Positions 5,149 through 6,289 of a DNA stretch of 6,289 bases are shown here, piece after piece (position 1 is the first letter of the stretch; every line of letters starts with the position of its first letter). The notes beneath the pieces are model-generated. The model did not search any database. It was not told the origin of the DNA and saw only the letters and a list, made by a program, of their open reading frames with translations. Source of the DNA: Kiloniellales bacterium (GTDB lineage: Bacteria > Pseudomonadota > Alphaproteobacteria > Kiloniellales > JAKSBE01). The DNA lies in assembly GCA_030067055.1 (NCBI GenBank), contig JASJAL010000353.1, positions 1 through 6,289 on the forward strand, read 5' to 3'. A program made the translations under genes and the position numbers.

Positions 5149-5880
5149 ATGGTGTTTGGCAGCTGGCCGAAACTCACCATGGGGCGGTGGCGCGGTATAC
5201 CGATCCGCCTCGAAGCGACCTTTGTTCTCGTCCCGGTCTTCTTTATTGGAGGTCTTTCCCGGCAAGCCATCGATGATGGCTGGTTAATTGCCGTCGTTGG
5301 CAGCCTGGGTGTTCTTCTTTCAATCCTTCTGCACGAACTCGGCCACGCCGCCACCGCCAGGCTGAATCAAGTCGGCGTCAGAGAGATCGTGATTGGTGGC
5401 TTCTACGGTTTTGCGACACTGAAGCGCCAAGCAATTCCTCGCCGGTCGCTAGTTCGCATACTCGCCGCCGGGCCGCTGGCCAACCTGCTCATCTTTCTTG
5501 CGCTTTTGGTAGCTCTGTCGGCCGCAGCGCCCGTGGGTGTCGGCCTTCCTGACTTGACCCAGCCACTCGGTAGGTCCCTCAGCTGGCAGAGCGAAACGCT
5601 TCGTCTACTGGCGCTCGTCAACCTGGCAATGTTCGTCTTCAACCTGCTGCCGGCCTTTCCCCTGGATGGCGGCCGGATCCTTGGTCAGCTCCTCGGCCCA
5701 ATCCTCTCCCACGAGGCGAACGCCCGGATCGTCTCGGGGCTTGGTCTGGTGATCGGATCCCTGATGGTCCTGATGGGTCTCGGCGCCAGCTTGGTCCTTT
5801 CGCTCATCGGTCTCATGATCGTGATGATCAACTTGCGCCGTCTCCGCCGCAAGCCAGCCTCCAAACAGCAACGAGTGTGA
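5149..5880 (+). CDS. Site-2-protease-type intramembrane metallopeptidase, M50 family
   Basis: A 243-residue polytopic inner-membrane zinc protease of family M50. Family members cut transmembrane segments of other proteins, often anti-sigma factors or signal remnants. The zinc motif HELGH (62-66) sits in a hydrophobic segment. The third ligand lies in NLLPAFPLDGGR (165-176), with D173. The AAGPLAN motif (106-112) is also present, so the catalytic set is complete. Five to six hydrophobic segments are visible: about 23-35, 45-68, 100-126, 149-170 and 194-228. The tail is basic (LRRLRRKPASK). There is no PDZ or CBS domain, so it is a minimal form, unlike RseP or SpoIVFB-CBS types. GIPIRLEATF (17-26) is the usual N-terminal family segment, so the ATG at 5179 (residue 11) is an alternative start. 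Codon choice is visibly less GC-biased than its neighbours (TTA, CTT and CAA codons occur). The substrate is unknown, and no sigma/anti-sigma gene is adjacent. Confidence 0.92.
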   Translation: MVFGSWPKLTMGRWRGIPIRLEATFVLVPVFFIGGLSRQAIDDGWLIAVVGSLGVLLSILLHELGHAATARLNQVGVREIVIGGFYGFATLKRQAIPRRSLVRILAAGPLANLLIFLALLVALSAAAPVGVGLPDLTQPLGRSLSWQSETLRLLALVNLAMFVFNLLPAFPLDGGRILGQLLGPILSHEANARIVSGLGLVIGSLMVLMGLGASLVLSLIGLMIVMINLRRLRRKPASKQQRV

Positions 5881-5926
5881 AGCCGCCTCTCGGCCGCCGG
5901 CGCAATTCGCGTCACCGGGCCCACCG

Positions 5927-6289
5927 CTAGGCGGCCTCCGCCCGCAGGGCCGACTGCACCGTCGCCCGCCCGCGCATCATCTCGCGGTGCGCCGCGACCT
6001 TGGGGAAGCGGCCCGGGTCGACCCCGTCCCCCTCCATCCACTGGGCGAGGGTGAAGAGGTAGGGGTCGGCGATGCTGTAGGTCGCGCCCAGGACGAAGGG
6101 CCCGGCGAAGGCTTCCGCCTCGACATAGGCCCAGCAGGCGCCGACCGAGTCGGGGACCTTGCGCCGCATGGCGGCGATGGCCTCCGGCTCGTCGGCCCAG
6201 CGGTGGCCGCGCATGCGGTGGGCGTGGGCGACGTGCAGGGTCGAGCAGAGGTAGCTGTTGAAGGCCTGGAGCTGCGCGAAGGCGAAGGG
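5927..6289 (-). CDS. Glutathione S-transferase family protein, C-terminal part (N-terminus outside window)
   Basis: The frame runs open from the right window edge to a TAG at 5927-5929 and gives the last 120 residues. It is the all-helical C-terminal domain of a cytosolic glutathione S-transferase. The segment LQAFNSYLCSTLHVAHAH is the first helix of that domain. The stretch FVLGATYSIADPYLF contains the conserved S-x-x-D N-capping motif (SIAD), and the W, P and A/V pattern after it (FPKVAAHREMM, then VQSAL) fits beta-class bacterial enzymes. The thioredoxin-fold domain with the glutathione-binding Cys or Ser is outside the window, so activity cannot be judged. The gene converges on the M50 gene with 46 bases between stops. 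A 7-bp repeat (GCCGCCT 5882-5888, AGGCGGC 5929-5935) has too long a loop to call a terminator. Confidence 0.9.
   Translation of the reverse strand, partial: PFAFAQLQAFNSYLCSTLHVAHAHRMRGHRWADEPEAIAAMRRKVPDSVGACWAYVEAEAFAGPFVLGATYSIADPYLFTLAQWMEGDGVDPGRFPKVAAHREMMRGRATVQSALRAEAA

Noticed and set aside
4758..5354. Minus-strand 198-codon frame spanning the OmpA/M50 junction
   Set aside because: It overlaps two well-supported genes and both hairpins, and its product is low-complexity Ser/Arg/Pro.
5882..5935. GCCGCCT/AGGCGGC inverted repeat as a terminator between the M50 and GST genes
   Set aside because: The arms are 7 bp with a 40-base loop and no T-tract; one arm lies over the GST stop codon.

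Overview
The window looks like ordinary chromosome from a high-GC alphaproteobacterium. This rests on the strong G/C bias at third codon positions, a Tat-exported rubrerythrin, an OmpA-type lipoprotein of the kind I associate with Rhodospirillales-like lineages, and a UUCG-loop terminator. The lineage is an inference; there is no rRNA or other direct marker. I see no CRISPR array, tRNA, insertion sequence, integrase or phage gene.

Layout from left to right. Positions 1-2121 (minus) hold most of a large MscS-superfamily mechanosensitive channel of the YbiO type; its C-terminal end lies outside the window. Its start is a GTG behind a good Shine-Dalgarno sequence, preceded by a candidate promoter and a dyad-symmetric element over the predicted transcription start. 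A 388-base divergent region follows. Positions 2510-3187 (plus) encode a rubrerythrin-like ferritin/rubredoxin protein with a twin-arginine signal and two substitutions at canonical diiron-ligand positions. A gap of about 270 bases ends in a strong terminator that serves the HU-like gene at 3529-3897 (minus). A divergent intergenic region separates HU from an OmpA-family outer-membrane lipoprotein (4144-4965, plus). Two hairpins lie downstream of that gene. A short site-2-protease-type M50 metallopeptidase (5149-5880, plus) follows, converging on the C-terminal half of a glutathione S-transferase (5927-6289, minus, cut by the window edge).

No multi-gene operon is evident: each gene has its own leader, and adjacent genes are divergent, convergent or separated by hairpins. 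Four of the six gene products act in or at the envelope: an inner-membrane channel, a predicted periplasmic metalloprotein, an outer-membrane lipoprotein and an intramembrane protease. This is a loose cell-envelope and stress neighbourhood rather than a dedicated system. I found no convincing novel multi-gene system. The most unusual item is the exported rubrerythrin with an altered metal site, followed by the regulatory-looking dyads.
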